This document shows, piece by piece, positions 24,526 to 32,638 of a DNA stretch of 36,374 nt (position 1 is its first letter; every line of letters starts with the position of its first letter). The stretch is from assembly GCA_964402115.1 (NCBI GenBank), contig CAYOBW010000037.1, forward strand, positions 1 through 36,374, written 5' to 3'. The position numbers and the translations under genes were made by a program. This DNA is from CAYOBW01 sp964402115 (lineage in GTDB: Bacteria; Verrucomicrobiota; Kiritimatiellia; UBA8416; CAYOBW01). The notes below the pieces were generated by a model that ran no database searches, had not been told where the DNA came from, and saw only the letters and a list, made by a program, of their open reading frames with translations.

Positions 24526-25140
24526 TCACCGGTATTTCGGCGCCGGCGGTTCCCTCGCGACGGGGGGCTCCTCGCCCGGTTCCAGCGGGAAGTCGAACAC
24601 GTCTTTCAGCGTAATCTGCAGCTCCGGGAATGACGGGCTTACCAGGGTCTGCTCTTTCCCGAGAACGTCGTGGACCTCGAAGCGCTCCCCGCGCAAGACA
24701 AACACCTCCACCATCGAAGGCCAGGGCGTCACGATCCAGAACTCCTTGATACCTGACCGCGCATACAAACGCATCGTGAGCATGCGATCCCGGAAGGCCG
24801 AACTGGCCGAAAGGACCTCCACGGCAAGGGACGGTGCTCCGGAAACATGCGTGCGCTTGACCTGGGCGGGATCGCACACGATCAGCAGATCGGGCTGTAC
24901 CACGTCCTCCTCCGAAAGCACCACGTCCATCGGCGAGACGAAAAGCCGGCAGGACTTGCCCTTGAAGAAATTGCCCATCTGCCGGCTGAACTCCGCCACA
25001 ATGCCCTGGTGCCGCGAGGTTGGACTGGGCGACATCAGGTAGGCGTTCCCGCCGATGACTTCCCAACGTTGGTTGTCGTCCCACGCCTGGTAGTCGGTCC
25101 ATGTGTACCGCGGAGAGTAATGTGCGGCCGCTTCGCTCAT
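24526..25140 (-). CDS. Uma2-family (DUF820) putative restriction endonuclease-like protein
   Basis: The protein has 204 residues with the Uma2/PD-(D/E)XK layout: an N-terminal RWEVIGG, VVQPDLLIVCDP (Asp84), SLAVEVLSASS (Glu108), and LYARSGIKEFWIV. The family is nuclease-like by fold. It is abundant in cyanobacteria and PVC bacteria and its role is poorly known. No signal peptide is present, so it is cytoplasmic, unlike most genes here. No Shine-Dalgarno precedes the ATG. TTGCGC (25178-25173) upstream could be a -35, but no good -10 follows. Between its stop and the next start are two small GC hairpins (24479-24492 and 24497-24513) that may end its transcript. Confidence 0.88.
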   Translation of the reverse strand: MSEAAAHYSPRYTWTDYQAWDDNQRWEVIGGNAYLMSPSPTSRHQGIVAEFSRQMGNFFKGKSCRLFVSPMDVVLSEEDVVQPDLLIVCDPAQVKRTHVSGAPSLAVEVLSASSAFRDRMLTMRLYARSGIKEFWIVTPWPSMVEVFVLRGERFEVHDVLGKEQTLVSPSFPELQITLKDVFDFPLEPGEEPPVAREPPAPKYR

Positions 25141-25254
25141 AGGAGAGAAGCCTAGTCGCTCGGCCTTTCAGAGCGCAACAAAAGAAAAGCCACTCCCACC
25201 CTGCGCCCGGCCAGGCGCGGTTCGGCCGCCGGTGCGGTGGCCCGGTCCGGGCCG

Positions 25255-28200
25255 TCACAGGTCCGCCGTGAAAGCGTGACGTCCCGGGCCGACTTCGCGC
25301 AGACCGCCGTTCCCGCCGGGGACGTGTACGGCTGCCGTCGTGTTGGCTGGGACGGTGACATTCAGGGTCAGCTTGTTCCCGTCGCGCTGCCAGTTGCTTT
25401 CGATGCGGCCATAGGGGCAGTCGTGGTGGGCCTTGACCCAAGTGAGGTCGCCGACCACGGCGGGCTTGATAGTGATCCTCTTGAAGCCCGGCGCGGCGGG
25501 ACGGATGCCGGCGAGCACCTGGTACAGATACGCGCCGATCGGGCCGCCCAGCGAGGGCATCTGAACCTGGCCGCCGTTCCAGGTCTCCATCTGCACGCCG
25601 TTTTGCACCAGCGTGTTCCAGCCGGGGAAGTCCTGCTGCATCACGATTTTGTGGGTCAGTTCCGCCTGCCCCAGCTCCGGCAAGCCCAGCAGCAGGTGCA
25701 GCGTGCCGATGAAGCCGGTGCTGAGGTGGTCGCGGCGTTCATGGATGTTCGCCACGAGGCGGTCCAGGACAAGTGGCCGTTTGTCCGGCGGGATCAGGCC
25801 GAGGTAGAGCGGGAGAATCTGGGCGGTCTGGCTGTCGGGCTGCGGGCCAACCTGCCCCGTCCCGGGGTTGAGGAAACGGCGGTTGAACCCGTCCTTGATC
25901 GCGCCGGCCAGCGTGGCGTAGCGCTCGGCCTCGCCGGTCTTGCCGAGAAGCGCCGCCGAGCGGCTGAGGATGGTGGCGTAGAGGTAGTAGCCGCAGGTCG
26001 AGGTGATGGCGACTGCCGTGCGCTTCGGCGCGCTGCTCGCACCCACCTCCAGCCAATCGCCGAGGCCCCACGCAACGACCTTGTCCGCGTCGGCCTTGGT
26101 GGCGAGCCAGTTCAGGTACGCCGCCATGGCCGGGTAGCTCTCTTCCAGGAACCGCGTATCGCCATAGTACTGGTAGAGCATCCAGGGCGTGTAGACGAGC
26201 ATGCCGCTCCACCAGACGCAGTTGCAGTCGTCGAGCACGCGGTCCACGAGCGGCACGACCGAGCCGAGGTAGCCGTCCTGCCGCTGGTTGTCGCGCATAT
26301 CCTGCCACCAGTTCCAGTAGAAGGCCGCCACGTCGAAGTCGTAGGCGCTGGTGTCGATCATGGTCATCACGTCCTGGGTCCAGCCGGACTTCTCGCGCGT
26401 GGGGTCCAGGGGGTAGTCCATGTTGTAGTTCCGCTGGGTCCGCAGCAGCGCCCGGTACTGTTCGTTCAAAAACGCGCTCGAGCAGGCGAAACCGCCGGCT
26501 CGCGGCAGGTCGATGCCGACCGAGCAGCGGGTCAGGGTGTCCCGTTCCGGCGTGCCGCGCAGGCCCTCGACGCGGACGGCTTTGCCGATTGTGTGGAAGA
26601 TGAACTTCGGCTCGAACGTCTCTTCGCCGCCGCCCCTGAGGGTGCACTCGGCGCCCATCTGCCAGCCCACGGCGGACCAGCCCCGGTCGGCGCCCGGCGT
26701 GCCGGCGCTGTAGTCCACGACGATCCGGTCGCCCGCCTGCCCCCGCGTCTTCAGGCGCAGCCAGCCGGTCCCGACTTCCTCGAAGTGGAAGACATTGCCC
26801 TCGATGCGGACGGGCGCGGCGGTTTCCAGCACGCGCACCGGCGCGATGGTCCGCGCGAACAGCTTGCCGCGCGGAGCAGTGACGGGTGCGGCGGCGAGCC
26901 AGGATTCCTCCGCGAAGCCCGGCTTGTCCCACCCGGGCTGGGCCAGCCGGGCGTCGATCTTCTCGCCCACCCACAGGTCGTTGAAGGTGATCGCGCCGGT
27001 CGACCACTTCCAGGACTCGTCCGACACGAGCGACTGGCGCGTGCCGTCGGCGTAGGCGATGTCCATCCGGAAAAGCAGGCGTGGCGCCCCGCCGTTGCCG
27101 TACCACTTCAGGTAGCCGCGCCCCGGCGTCGCCGAAAACCCGTTGCCGAGCACCACGCCGATGGCGTTGGCGCCCGGCCGCAGGGCGGCGGTCACGTCGT
27201 GCATGACGTAGGGCACGCGCTCGTCGTAGTCCGTGAACTGCGGCGAAAGCACCGCGTCGCCCACTTTCGCGCCGTTGAGCGAGAGTTCCGACCACCCCAA
27301 GCCGCTCATGAAAACCAGGGCCCGCGCGACCGGTTTGGGGACGGCGAACTCCTTGCGCAGGAGCAGCGCGGCATGGGGCTGCGCTTCCAGCCGGGCGGGC
27401 AGGGGTGGCTGCAGCACGCCATCGGTCAGGTGCGCCTTCCCCCAGCCGTAGGCTTCGACGCTGGCGCTCGCCGCCACCGGCATGTTCAGCGCTACGTTCT
27501 TCCCGCCGGAGATGACCTCGATCTCCGCCAGGGTGAGCACGTGCGGCAGGCTGCCGCCGCGGTGCCAGAGCCGGGTCGCCGTCAGCCGGACGTAGCGTCC
27601 CGCCTTGCCGGCGGCATCGCACGCGACCGGGGCCTGTCCGGGATTCTGAAAATCCACCGCCGTCCGGTCCGCGATCACGGTCGCGGCCGTGAAGTCAGGG
27701 TCGTCCGAGACGGCGACCTGGAAACGCAGCGGGAAGCCGTAGCCCTTGATCCAGCCGCCCGCCGTGGGATCGTTGTGGTACTGCGGCTGCAGCACGACGC
27801 GCTCGATCGGCCGCACGGCGCCGAGGTCCACCTGCACCCAGGTCGTCGCATCCGCCCGCTGGGCTTCCACCGCATAGCCCAGCTGGCCGACCCCCGCGCT
27901 GCTTGCCGCGCCGATCCACGTCCCTGCCCACGCCCCCAGCCCGGTGGTGAACACCGCCGGACGGCTCCACGCCGACGGCTTGCCGTCCTCGTCCCAGACG
28001 CGCACTTTCCAGGCAAAGGTGGTCGCCGGTGGCAGCGCCGGCCCCGCGTAGGCGACCGCGACGGACTGGTCCGACTCGACCCGGCCGGAATCCCAGCCGC
28101 CGTCCACGACGACCTGGTACGCCGTCTGACGGCCCGCGTCCAGTATCCAGCCCAGCCGCGGCCGCGGCGCCTCGACGCCGAGCGGATCGGTGCGATACTC

Positions 28201-28320
28201 GCAGCGCAGGCCGCCCACCGTCACCGCGGCGAGCGCCGCCATGTCCGCGACCCGCCACGCGACGACGGCCAGGCACCCGAGCCCGGTTGATCGGAACCGC
28301 AGGCCGAACCTCGTTGTCAT
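25255..28320 (-). CDS. Alpha-L-rhamnosidase, GH78 family, with discoidin-like insertion
   Basis: This exported enzyme of 1021 residues releases terminal alpha-L-rhamnose. The order is: signal segment (residues 7-35), N-terminal beta domain with LRCEYRTDPLGVEAPRPRLGW, an inserted F5/8-like region (about 155-290; WVQVDLGAVRPIERVVLQP), GH78 beta domains, and the (alpha/alpha)6 barrel. The catalytic block is DPTREKSGWTQD, with Asp639 and Glu643 (expected general acid). METWNGGQVQMPSLGGPIGAYL near residue 900 is also characteristic. The start at 28320 has GGGGAGG 6 nt upstream; a GTG at 28338 is less likely. It has its own promoter-like sequence at 28422-28450. Confidence 0.94.
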   Translation of the reverse strand: MTTRFGLRFRSTGLGCLAVVAWRVADMAALAAVTVGGLRCEYRTDPLGVEAPRPRLGWILDAGRQTAYQVVVDGGWDSGRVESDQSVAVAYAGPALPPATTFAWKVRVWDEDGKPSAWSRPAVFTTGLGAWAGTWIGAASSAGVGQLGYAVEAQRADATTWVQVDLGAVRPIERVVLQPQYHNDPTAGGWIKGYGFPLRFQVAVSDDPDFTAATVIADRTAVDFQNPGQAPVACDAAGKAGRYVRLTATRLWHRGGSLPHVLTLAEIEVISGGKNVALNMPVAASASVEAYGWGKAHLTDGVLQPPLPARLEAQPHAALLLRKEFAVPKPVARALVFMSGLGWSELSLNGAKVGDAVLSPQFTDYDERVPYVMHDVTAALRPGANAIGVVLGNGFSATPGRGYLKWYGNGGAPRLLFRMDIAYADGTRQSLVSDESWKWSTGAITFNDLWVGEKIDARLAQPGWDKPGFAEESWLAAAPVTAPRGKLFARTIAPVRVLETAAPVRIEGNVFHFEEVGTGWLRLKTRGQAGDRIVVDYSAGTPGADRGWSAVGWQMGAECTLRGGGEETFEPKFIFHTIGKAVRVEGLRGTPERDTLTRCSVGIDLPRAGGFACSSAFLNEQYRALLRTQRNYNMDYPLDPTREKSGWTQDVMTMIDTSAYDFDVAAFYWNWWQDMRDNQRQDGYLGSVVPLVDRVLDDCNCVWWSGMLVYTPWMLYQYYGDTRFLEESYPAMAAYLNWLATKADADKVVAWGLGDWLEVGASSAPKRTAVAITSTCGYYLYATILSRSAALLGKTGEAERYATLAGAIKDGFNRRFLNPGTGQVGPQPDSQTAQILPLYLGLIPPDKRPLVLDRLVANIHERRDHLSTGFIGTLHLLLGLPELGQAELTHKIVMQQDFPGWNTLVQNGVQMETWNGGQVQMPSLGGPIGAYLYQVLAGIRPAAPGFKRITIKPAVVGDLTWVKAHHDCPYGRIESNWQRDGNKLTLNVTVPANTTAAVHVPGGNGGLREVGPGRHAFTADL

Positions 28321-28421
28321 GCCATGCCTCCCCGCCACGCGATACCACCATCCCCGTTATGCCTTCGCCGCCCCCCCGCATGTGCTCACGGGCCGCGGCC
28401 GCCTCCGGTGCCGGTTGGGGC

Positions 28422-28450
28422 AGAATAGGGGTTGAAACGCGCCGGCGCAA
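28422..28450 (-). promoter_or_regulatory. Probable promoter of the GH78 gene
   Basis: TTGCGC (28450-28445), 17 bp, then TATTCT (28427-28422) on the minus strand. The -10 is about 100 bp before the start codon. It aligns without gaps to the promoter at 36227-36255. Confidence 0.6.
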
Positions 28451-28540
28451 GACCGCAGAACGGGAGTGCGCACGGGGCGGGATGTCCACGTGTACGTGTC
28501 AGCCGTGCCGGCTGGGTCAATGTCCCCGCGCGGTTCCCCC

Positions 28541-31500
28541 TCACTTCACGATAAACACCGTGCCTTGCGAGGCTTTGTACAGATAGCCGCCGGCGTCCAG
28601 GTCCACGGGGCTGCCGTTGAGGCTGATCTTCTGCAGTTGCTCGGCGGTCAGGGCATTGTGGCTGTTGCCGAAGCGCACCGTTGTCGGGCCGAGCGTGCCG
28701 GTCAACGTCAGCGTGCCGGGCCAGGCCAGCGCGTAGCTGTCGAGGAAGCGCAGGCTGCCCGCGCCCAGCACAAGCGAGCCGGCGCCGGTCACCGCGAGGG
28801 TGCCGAGCTGATTGCTGAACCCGCCACCATCCAGCGCGCCGCCGGCCAGAACGACGTTGTTGTCGGCGTCCAGCGTATTGTCAGCGCCCAGCCGCAGCGT
28901 GCCGGCGTTGACCGTGGTTGTGCCGGTATACGTGTTGGCGGCGGACAGTGTCCACGTGCCCGCGCCGGTCTTGGTCAAACCGCCGCTGCCGCCGAAGGGT
29001 GTGTTGAGCAGGCCGTCGTGCGCGCCGGCGAGCGTGAGGCTGCGGTTGTTGTCGGCGATCACGTTCCAGCGGGTGTTGCTGAGCGTAAACACGGCTGCGC
29101 TGCTGTTGGCGTCCAGCGTCGCGCCACCCGCCCCGATCACGAACTGGCGATCCATGTCGCCCGAATCGGCCGCGATGGCGCTGTAGCGCACGGTACCGCC
29201 ATCGAGCACCAGGTTGGCGGCGGCAAAGCCGAGCTGGCCCAGCCCGCCGGCGCTCTGGCTGCCCCCGTCGCCCCAGGCACCCACCTCCAACACGCCGCCG
29301 CCATGGACGGTCACCGTCGCGCTGCCCCAGCCGAAGCTGGTGTACAGCCGGCCCGTCACGAGTGACAGCGTGCCGCCACTCACCGTGGTCGCGCCGTCGA
29401 AGGTGTTGTTGCCGGTGAGCGCCAAGGTTCCGGGGCCGGCCTTGATGAACGCGGAAGCGGGCACCCACCCGACTTCCGGGTATTGATCGGAGAGGGCGGC
29501 GTCGATCTGGAGATCGAGCGCAGCCGCGCCGTCGGCCACGGTAAACGTGTGGTTGGCGCCCGCGTCCGATCGCAGGACCAACGTTCCAGACACGGTGCTC
29601 GTGCTGTCGCCCGAGGCGCTGAAGCTGAGCAGGCTGTCACCGTTCCACTGCCAACTCCCCGTGATCGTGCCGCCGTTGTTTAAGGCCACGGCGACCGCGT
29701 TGCCGAATCCAATGTGCGCACTGCCGGCACTGACCGTCCCGCCATTCACGGTGAGACTGGAAATCGGGTTGTTCCAGCCGAAGCCGGTGCCGTCGCCTCC
29801 GGTAAGGGTCAGCGTCGCCTCCGCGTTGACGATGACATCGCCCCGGAGCAAGCCCCGGCCGCCGCTCGCGCCGCTGATTTCGAGCACGCCGCCGTTGACC
29901 GTCGTGTCGCCGGTGTATGTGCTGTAGCCGGAAAGCACCATCGAGCCGGCACCGAGCTTGGTCAGCGAGCCGCTGCGAATCGGGCCGGTGAAGTTCAGAA
30001 TCGAGCCTGCACCCACCGTGATGTTCCCGTTGTCGAGATTCACCTGCCGGGCGCTGACGGTCGAGGTCGTGCCGCCGGTGACGGTGGTCGCGTCGTCGAA
30101 GGTCCAGCCGCCATAGGTGCCGTCAACCGCCGTGCCGCCCAGCTCGCCGCCGGCCAGGGTGAGGTTGTGGATGTGCGTGTGGCCGTTGGCGGTGAGGAGA
30201 CCGCCGGCGTTGATCGTCGTCGAGTCAACCGCCCAGTAGTAGTTGTAGGCGCCCCCCGGCTGCTGGACGAGCACGTTGCCGCCGTTGATCGTCACGTTGC
30301 CGGCGCCCGACGTACCGCCCGCCACCGTGCCAGTGATGCGCAGGGCGGCGGCGGCGGAGTAGCCGTCACCCGCATTGAAGCTGTAACTGCCGCCATTCCA
30401 TGCGTCACCGCCGCTGACGGTGATGACGCCGGTCGCCAAAGCCCCGCTGAGTGTACCGGTCTTCACGGTCAAGTATGGAGACATCGGCCCGGAGAAATGC
30501 AGTTGCGAGCCGGCGCCGCCGATGACGGCGAGGCCGTGGTTGCTCGCCGGGTTGTCCACCAGGCTCTGCAGGGGCGCACTGCCAACCCCCCAGCTCACGG
30601 ACGCCCCGTTGCCATACGATCCGCTCGCATTCACCGCGCTGCCGATCGGCGTTGCGCCGGGGACCGGTTGCCCCGCCCCCGCGGTCCAGGCGCCGTTGGC
30701 CGCGGCGACGAAGGAACCATCCACGCCGCCAAGCCAGGTTGCATTGCCGTTCTGCAGCGTGATGTAGGCCGGAGACACGACCGTCTTGCCGGAAAGCGCA
30801 GACAGATCGAAGTGCAGATACTGGCCGTCCCCCGCGGAACCCCGCCAATACAAGCGGCCCCAATCGTTGGCGCTGTTGAACGTGGAGACTCCACCGACGT
30901 AATCTGCCCAGTCGGTGGCGTTGATGACGTGGGTCGTTGTGTCGCTGGCGGCGTAGCCATCGAAGTTCACCACCTCGCGCAACTGAACGGAGAGGTTATC
31001 GTAGTGCCCCAAGGCCCCGTTCGCCTGGAAGCTGATGTAGCCATCGTCGGCACTCAGCTGGGCCAGCGTGTGCAAACCCACCAGTGAGCCGTCGATGTAG
31101 AAGCGCGCCACCGAGCCGTTGCCATCGAACGGCGATCCGGTGCCGGCGGTATCCGAGAGGATCAACACGACCGTGGAGCCGGCCGGATTGAACGTCGCCG
31201 TCTCCCCGATCAGGCCGCCGGACGCAAACTGCTGCGTGCCGCCGTTCCGGCGAAACAGGCTGCTGAACTTGTTCGCGCCGTCGTTGACAAAGGCGTTCTG
31301 GGTGCTGCCGACGGCAATCGTCGCCCAATTGGAGGCATCCGACGCGTCGGAAACCTTTACGAGGAACTGGATTCTCAGCGGTTTGTCGGCCGTATTGGCG
31401 TCCGCCGCGAAGTTGCGGTTCAGGCTGGCACGAAGGTCCGCGCCGTAGCCGCTCCAACCTCCTGCCAGAAGCATCACCCCGCCATTGCTGTGCTGAATCT

Positions 31501-31717
31501 GCCATCCCTCCCACCAGCCGGCCAGCGTGTAGCTCACGGTTGCCAGCGTGCCGCCCTGATCGGTAGCCAGGGTGTTGTTGAACGTCGATGCGTCGTTGTT
31601 AACCGTGTCGAAGTTGTCCGACAGCAGCAGCGTGTCGGCCCGCCCCCCGACGACCATCAACGCCAGTGCCATAGCCACTGCCGGACACTTCAGCGGTCCC
31701 TGATTGATTCCTCGCAT
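28541..31717 (-). CDS. Secreted surface protein with autotransporter-associated beta-strand repeats
   Basis: The product has 1058 residues, rich in Gly, Thr, Asn and Ala. The signal peptide (about 1-27) is followed by SDNFDTVNND and a LamG/CBM-like domain (about 30-245). The rest is beta-helical, with at least three repeats of the autotransporter-associated type: LTKLGAGSMVLSGYSTYTGD near 582, FIKAGPGTLALTGNNTFDGA near 757, and LTKTGAGTWTLSAANTYTGT near 912. No barrel domain and no PEP-CTERM tail is seen, although the C-terminal 60 residues (LTGTLGPTTVRFGNSHNALT) are of a kind common in PVC proteins of this type. The role is probably cell-surface adhesion or glycan contact. GGAGG 6 nt upstream supports the start. 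Confidence 0.85.
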   Translation of the reverse strand: MRGINQGPLKCPAVAMALALMVVGGRADTLLLSDNFDTVNNDASTFNNTLATDQGGTLATVSYTLAGWWEGWQIQHSNGGVMLLAGGWSGYGADLRASLNRNFAADANTADKPLRIQFLVKVSDASDASNWATIAVGSTQNAFVNDGANKFSSLFRRNGGTQQFASGGLIGETATFNPAGSTVVLILSDTAGTGSPFDGNGSVARFYIDGSLVGLHTLAQLSADDGYISFQANGALGHYDNLSVQLREVVNFDGYAASDTTTHVINATDWADYVGGVSTFNSANDWGRLYWRGSAGDGQYLHFDLSALSGKTVVSPAYITLQNGNATWLGGVDGSFVAAANGAWTAGAGQPVPGATPIGSAVNASGSYGNGASVSWGVGSAPLQSLVDNPASNHGLAVIGGAGSQLHFSGPMSPYLTVKTGTLSGALATGVITVSGGDAWNGGSYSFNAGDGYSAAAALRITGTVAGGTSGAGNVTINGGNVLVQQPGGAYNYYWAVDSTTINAGGLLTANGHTHIHNLTLAGGELGGTAVDGTYGGWTFDDATTVTGGTTSTVSARQVNLDNGNITVGAGSILNFTGPIRSGSLTKLGAGSMVLSGYSTYTGDTTVNGGVLEISGASGGRGLLRGDVIVNAEATLTLTGGDGTGFGWNNPISSLTVNGGTVSAGSAHIGFGNAVAVALNNGGTITGSWQWNGDSLLSFSASGDSTSTVSGTLVLRSDAGANHTFTVADGAAALDLQIDAALSDQYPEVGWVPASAFIKAGPGTLALTGNNTFDGATTVSGGTLSLVTGRLYTSFGWGSATVTVHGGGVLEVGAWGDGGSQSAGGLGQLGFAAANLVLDGGTVRYSAIAADSGDMDRQFVIGAGGATLDANSSAAVFTLSNTRWNVIADNNRSLTLAGAHDGLLNTPFGGSGGLTKTGAGTWTLSAANTYTGTTTVNAGTLRLGADNTLDADNNVVLAGGALDGGGFSNQLGTLAVTGAGSLVLGAGSLRFLDSYALAWPGTLTLTGTLGPTTVRFGNSHNALTAEQLQKISLNGSPVDLDAGGYLYKASQGTVFIVK

Positions 31718-31789
31718 CGCACACCTCCGCGTTGCAGACGAGCTCGCAAGCCACCCACCCAGCCAGAACCGATTACCACCGCGCTAACA

Positions 31790-31819
31790 ATGATAGGCGA
31801 AGGAGCCGATTTGGGTCAT
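31790..31819 (-). promoter_or_regulatory. Probable promoter of the surface-protein gene
   Basis: ATGACC (31819-31814), 18 bp, then TATCAT (31795-31790) on the minus strand. The -35 is poor, which suits an activator-dependent promoter. The -10 lies 72 bp upstream of the ATG. Confidence 0.45.
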
Positions 31820-31840
31820 GTCGGCAGAATTGCCGACATG
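31817..31840. promoter_or_regulatory. Perfect 10-bp inverted repeat, operator candidate
   Basis: CATGTCGGCA (31817-31826) and TGCCGACATG (31831-31840) flank GAAT. It overlaps the upstream half of the -35 of the surface-protein promoter. The LuxR-type response regulator gene ends 133 bp away. A dimeric NarL-type regulator would bind such a site; this is inference. It lacks a U-run, so a terminator is less likely. Confidence 0.6.
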
Positions 31841-31869
31841 GGTGCAGTGGCGTAGATGCACTCGTCCCT

Positions 31870-31884
31870 CTCCCCGCCGGGGAG
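31870..31884. terminator. Weak terminator-like hairpin after the response regulator
   Basis: CTCCCC/GCC/GGGGAG is a 6-bp stem with a 3-nt loop, located about 90 bp after the response-regulator stop. There is no U-run. Confidence 0.3.
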
Positions 31885-31972
31885 CGGGAGACTGGCGAGA
31901 GGCCCGCGTCCTCACCGGTACGGTGCTGTGCATGTGCAGAGAAAGGGTGGAGGGCTACTTCCGTTTCCAGGC

Positions 31973-32638
31973 TCAACCCTGCGCATGCAGCCGGCGGGCC
32001 ACCGCCTGGGCGCGGGAGCGGACGTGGAGCTTCTTGTAGATGCGCTCGATGTAGGTGTGCACGGTGCCGTAGCTGATCCCCAGCCGGTCCGCGATCTCCT
32101 TGTAGGCGTGGCCGCCCGCGAGCAGATCGAGCACCTCCGTCTCGCGCGCGGACAGCGCCGTATCCGCGGCCGGCGCGTCGGCCGGCGGCTTGCGGCGGAA
32201 GGCTTGCACGACCTTGCGGGCGATGCTGCTGCTCATGGGCGCGCCGCCGCCGTGGACATCGCGCACGGCGTCGATCAACTCCTGCGCCCGCACGGGCTTC
32301 AGCAGGTAGCCGGACGCGCCCGCCTCCAGCGCCTCGAAGATCGTGTCGGCATCGTCGTGCACGGTGAGCATGAGCATCTGCGCCTCCGGCAGCAGCGTCG
32401 CGAGCTGTCGGACGCACGCCACGCCGTTCATGCCGGGCAGGCTGACGTCAACGATCGCAACCTGGGCCGGTCGCCGCGCGAGGCCTGCCACCGCCTCTTC
32501 GCCGCTGCCGTACGCGCCCACACACACGCACTCCGGTGCGCGCTCCAGCACGGCCACCAGGCCGCGCCGCACCCGGGCATCGTCCTCGACAACCGCCACG
32601 GCCAGCCCGGCCTCCCGCGGAGACGCTGTGTCGTTCAT
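31973..32638 (-). CDS. NarL/LuxR-type response regulator
   Basis: The protein has 221 residues. The receiver domain spans 12-128, with the acidic pair in VVEDDARV (Asp19, Asp20), the phospho-acceptor Asp64 in AIVDVSLPGMNG, and the Lys in LLKPV. A LuxR-type helix-turn-helix lies at about 155-215 (LSARETEVLDLLAGGHAYKE ... TVHTYIERIYKKL). The ATG overlaps the kinase stop by 4 bp (ATGA), so the two are translationally coupled. A longer frame to 32713 adds only kinase-gene shadow. The likely target is the palindrome at 31817-31840. Confidence 0.95.
   Translation of the reverse strand: MNDTASPREAGLAVAVVEDDARVRRGLVAVLERAPECVCVGAYGSGEEAVAGLARRPAQVAIVDVSLPGMNGVACVRQLATLLPEAQMLMLTVHDDADTIFEALEAGASGYLLKPVRAQELIDAVRDVHGGGAPMSSSIARKVVQAFRRKPPADAPAADTALSARETEVLDLLAGGHAYKEIADRLGISYGTVHTYIERIYKKLHVRSRAQAVARRLHAQG

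Larger units (their letters stand above)
31718..31972. other. Intergenic region between the two-component operon and the surface protein gene
   Basis: These 255 bp hold no gene. They contain the probable promoter and the palindrome of the surface-protein gene. A hairpin CTCCCC/GCC/GGGGAG (31870-31884) just after the response-regulator stop could be a terminator or part of a common intergenic repeat. Confidence 0.5.
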